From: Bacteriovoracaceae bacterium
GTDB taxonomy: Bacteria; Bdellovibrionota; Bacteriovoracia; Bacteriovoracales; Bacteriovoracaceae
DNA length: 7,451 nucleotides
Assembly (NCBI GenBank): GCA_023151145.1
Contig: JAKLJM010000264.1
Coordinates: 1-7,451 of the forward strand
Reading direction: 5' to 3'
In this document: positions 5,013 through 7,451 of the stretch, one piece after another
Layout: the number at the start of each line of letters is the position of its first letter
Position numbering within the stretch: position 1 is the first letter of the stretch
Made by a program: the position numbers and the translations under genes
Notes under the pieces: model-generated
The model's database searches: none
Seen by the model: only the letters and a program-made list of their open reading frames with translations
Told to the model about the DNA's origin: nothing

Positions 5013-7451
5013 ATGTCAATTAATGAAATTAATATTGTTAAAGCTAACGTCCATAACTTAAAAGGCGTATCGCTTAAGATTCCTAAAAACTCTCTTACGG
5101 TTATTACTGGCCCTTCTGGTTCAGGAAAATCATCGCTGGCTTTTGATACTATTTATGTTGAAGGTCAACGAAGATATATTGAATCCCTTTCTAGTTATGC
5201 CAGACAATTTTTAGGACAATATCAACCACCAGATGTTGAAAGCATTACTGGCCTCTCTCCTTCGATTGCAATTGATCAAAAAACGTCTTCTAAAAATCCA
5301 CGCTCAACGGTTGGAACAACCACAGAAATCTATGATTATATGCGTGTGCTTTTTGCACGTGTCGGAACTCTTCATGATATACACACAGGTATTGCTTTAA
5401 AAAAGCATACTGTTCCTAGTATTTGTCGTGAGATCTTAAAAACCGGTGATAAAACTAAAGTTCAAATTTTAGCACCTGTTCAAATTAATTCTAAAACCAA
5501 TATCAAAGATCAAGTTTCTAAATTTTTAACCATGGGCTTTTCCCGTTTAAGACTTGATGGTGAAATTGTACAAATAGACGATTCATTCAAAGCACCCAAA
5601 AAAGTTCAAAGTTTAGAAGTCGTCGTTGATCGACTGGTTATTAAAGATGACATTCAAAAACGTTTAAGTGACTCAACTGAATTAGCTTTAAAAATGGGTA
5701 ATGGGGATGTGAGTTTTCTCATTGAAGATAAAAAAGTTCTGCATTTCTCAGAGCATATGAAATCACCAAAAACTGGTGAGATTTATCCTGATCTTGAGCC
5801 ACGACTATTTTCTTTTAACTCCCCCCTTGGTGCTTGCACGACTTGTAATGGTCTAGGTGAGAGTAAAACATTTGATTTAAATCTCATCATGGGCGACGAA
5901 AACCTGCCATTGTTAGAAGGTGCCATTAAGCCTCTCACTAAAAAATCTAGTTTTCTTTACAAAATGGTTGAGTGTATGGCCATTGAAGAAGGCGTGAAAC
6001 TCGATCAGCCATTTAAAAAAGCGAACAAAAAATTTCGTGAATTATTATTTAATGGTTCTGAAAAAGTTTATAAGTATTCATTTACTTCAGAAAACTCACA
6101 CTTTGAATTTTCAAAGCCTTTTCCGGGACTACTTTCTTGGCTAGAGAAAAAATTTCTTGAGTCTGGATCGGATAAAGTTCGCGCTGATCTTGAAAACTAT
6201 ATGAATATTCAAACATGTCCAAGCTGTCATGGTTTGAGATTAAATCCTGTAGCTCTTTCAACTAAAATTTCTAAAAAAAATATTATGGATCTTTGCTCAA
6301 TGTCGATTGAAGAATGTTTCCATTTCATGAGTAAACTAGACTTAGTTGGTGAAGATAAATTAATAGCTGAAAAATTACTCAAAGAAATCATTTCACGATT
6401 ACGTTTTTTAAACGACGTGGGTTTAAATTATTTAACATTAAATCGTGCCGCCATGACTCTTTCTGGAGGCGAATCTCAACGAATTCGTCTTGCGACTCAA
6501 ATTGGCTCTGCTCTTTCGGGTGTACTCTATGTTTTAGATGAACCTAGCATTGGATTGCACCAAAGAGATAATGACCGTTTGATTAAGACGCTTAAATCAC
6601 TTCGTGATTTAGGTAATACTGTTTTAGTAGTAGAGCATGACGAAGATACAATGCTCGCTTCTGATTATTTGATTGATATGGGACCAGGTGCTGGTATCCA
6701 CGGTGGTGACATTGTTTCTATTGGTAACACCAGTAAAGTGATTAAAGAAAATAAAAGTGCAACGGCAAAATTCCTAAATGGGGATTTAAAAATTGATGTG
6801 CCTAAAAGCCGCAGAGAGTTCACAAAGTTTTTGACCATCAAGGGTGCTAAAGAAAATAATCTTAAAAACTTAAACTTCAATCTACCGCTTGGTGGTTTAA
6901 TTTGTTTAACTGGTGTAAGTGGTTCTGGAAAATCAACACTTGTTCATAAAGTTTTGGTTCCGGCCGTTAAGTCGCAACTTCCTGGTGATAATGACCATCA
7001 TAAAAAATTTAACTATAAATCTATGACTGGTCAGGAAGAGATTAAGACAATCATAGAGCTTGATCAATCTCCAATTGGTCGTACACCTCACTCCAATCCT
7101 GCGACTTATACTGGTTTGTTTGATGATATTCGTGAGATCTTTTCAACCACTCCAGAATCTCAAATTAGAGGTTATAAACCTGGTCGTTTTAGTTTTAATG
7201 TCAAAGGTGGTCGTTGTGAAGATTGTGAAGGTAACGGTGTAAAGAAAATTGAAATGCACTTTTTACCAGATGTTTATATTACATGTTCTGAATGTAAAGG
7301 AACTCGCTATAACAATGAAACTTTATCTGTTCTTTATAAGGGTAAAAATATTTCTGAAATTTTAGGGATGTCTATTCTTGAGGCTTCTGAATTTTTTAAA
7401 AATCACCCAAAAATTCATCGTGTACTTGAAACTTTAAATTCTGTTGGTTTA
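5013..7451 (+). CDS. uvrA: Excinuclease ABC subunit A, UvrA (3'-truncated by window edge)
   Basis: UvrA is the ATP-dependent DNA-damage sensor of nucleotide excision repair and loads UvrB. The frame is open for 813 codons to the window end; UvrA is usually about 940, so the second signature and Walker B are missing. The start ATG 5013 follows the pdxA stop by 3 bases, with AAGG at 5001-5004 inside pdxA as ribosome binding site. Order seen: Walker A GPSGSGKSS (33-41), QRRYIESLSSYARQFL, UvrB-binding region (~130-245), zinc region with C275 and C278 only, CPSC at 402-405, signature LSGGE (483-487), Walker B LDEPSIGL (D509, E510), H-loop H542, second Walker A GVSGSGKST (634-642), QSPIGRTPHSNPATYTG, and zinc module C735/C738 with C758/C761. 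Odd: the first CxxC of the 253-283 zinc finger of E. coli is replaced by SPKTG. No promoter or LexA-like CTGT-N8-ACAG box is evident just upstream, so it is probably co-transcribed with pdxA. Full UvrA architecture makes identity secure. Confidence 0.97.
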   Translation, partial: MSINEINIVKANVHNLKGVSLKIPKNSLTVITGPSGSGKSSLAFDTIYVEGQRRYIESLSSYARQFLGQYQPPDVESITGLSPSIAIDQKTSSKNPRSTVGTTTEIYDYMRVLFARVGTLHDIHTGIALKKHTVPSICREILKTGDKTKVQILAPVQINSKTNIKDQVSKFLTMGFSRLRLDGEIVQIDDSFKAPKKVQSLEVVVDRLVIKDDIQKRLSDSTELALKMGNGDVSFLIEDKKVLHFSEHMKSPKTGEIYPDLEPRLFSFNSPLGACTTCNGLGESKTFDLNLIMGDENLPLLEGAIKPLTKKSSFLYKMVECMAIEEGVKLDQPFKKANKKFRELLFNGSEKVYKYSFTSENSHFEFSKPFPGLLSWLEKKFLESGSDKVRADLENYMNIQTCPSCHGLRLNPVALSTKISKKNIMDLCSMSIEECFHFMSKLDLVGEDKLIAEKLLKEIISRLRFLNDVGLNYLTLNRAAMTLSGGESQRIRLATQIGSALSGVLYVLDEPSIGLHQRDNDRLIKTLKSLRDLGNTVLVVEHDEDTMLASDYLIDMGPGAGIHGGDIVSIGNTSKVIKENKSATAKFLNGDLKIDVPKSRREFTKFLTIKGAKENNLKNLNFNLPLGGLICLTGVSGSGKSTLVHKVLVPAVKSQLPGDNDHHKKFNYKSMTGQEEIKTIIELDQSPIGRTPHSNPATYTGLFDDIREIFSTTPESQIRGYKPGRFSFNVKGGRCEDCEGNGVKKIEMHFLPDVYITCSECKGTRYNNETLSVLYKGKNISEILGMSILEASEFFKNHPKIHRVLETLNSVGL

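Noticed and set aside
6665..7242. Short open frames opposite or out of frame with uvrA (6665-6880 minus, 7060-7242 plus)
   Set aside because: uvrA is continuously coding here with conserved motifs; the frames show only low-complexity composition.

Overview
The window is an AT-rich stretch (roughly one third G+C by eye) carrying five genes on the + strand with very little space between them: the 3' part of mfd (from base 2), a secreted parvulin-type prolyl isomerase, a second secreted SurA-like chaperone, pdxA, and the 5' part of uvrA (running off the right edge). All are chromosomal housekeeping genes. I see no mobile element, CRISPR array, tRNA or rRNA. Two signal-peptide proteins of the SurA/PpiC family indicate a diderm (Gram-negative) cell. 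The low G+C and this gene order would fit a deltaproteobacterium-like or Bdellovibrionota lineage such as Bacteriovorax relatives, but that is an inference, not something the window proves.

Layout: 2-2341 mfd fragment (RNA polymerase-interaction domain, translocase motor and C-terminal domain; UvrB-like N-terminus missing). 2342-2435 is a 94-base gap with a candidate promoter (perfect TATAAT) and a good ribosome binding site. 2436-3278 is the PpiC/SurA-type isomerase. 3279-3345 is a 67-base gap holding one arm of a strong inverted repeat; the other arm covers the start codon of the next gene and is followed at once by nine T's. 3346-4128 is the SurA-like chaperone without a recognisable isomerase active site. 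4125-5009 is pdxA, overlapping the previous gene by ATGA. 5013-7451 is uvrA, three bases after the pdxA stop, open to the window end (813 codons seen of about 940 usual).

Functionally, two nucleotide excision repair proteins (Mfd, which brings the repair machinery to stalled RNA polymerase, and UvrA, the damage sensor) flank an envelope-protein folding pair and a vitamin B6 biosynthesis enzyme. The surA-pdxA adjacency is also known from E. coli (lptD-surA-pdxA-ksgA). The most unusual features are the terminator-shaped hairpin built into the start of the second chaperone gene, which could gate transcription into surA-pdxA-uvrA, and a UvrA that lacks half of the first zinc-binding cysteine set.
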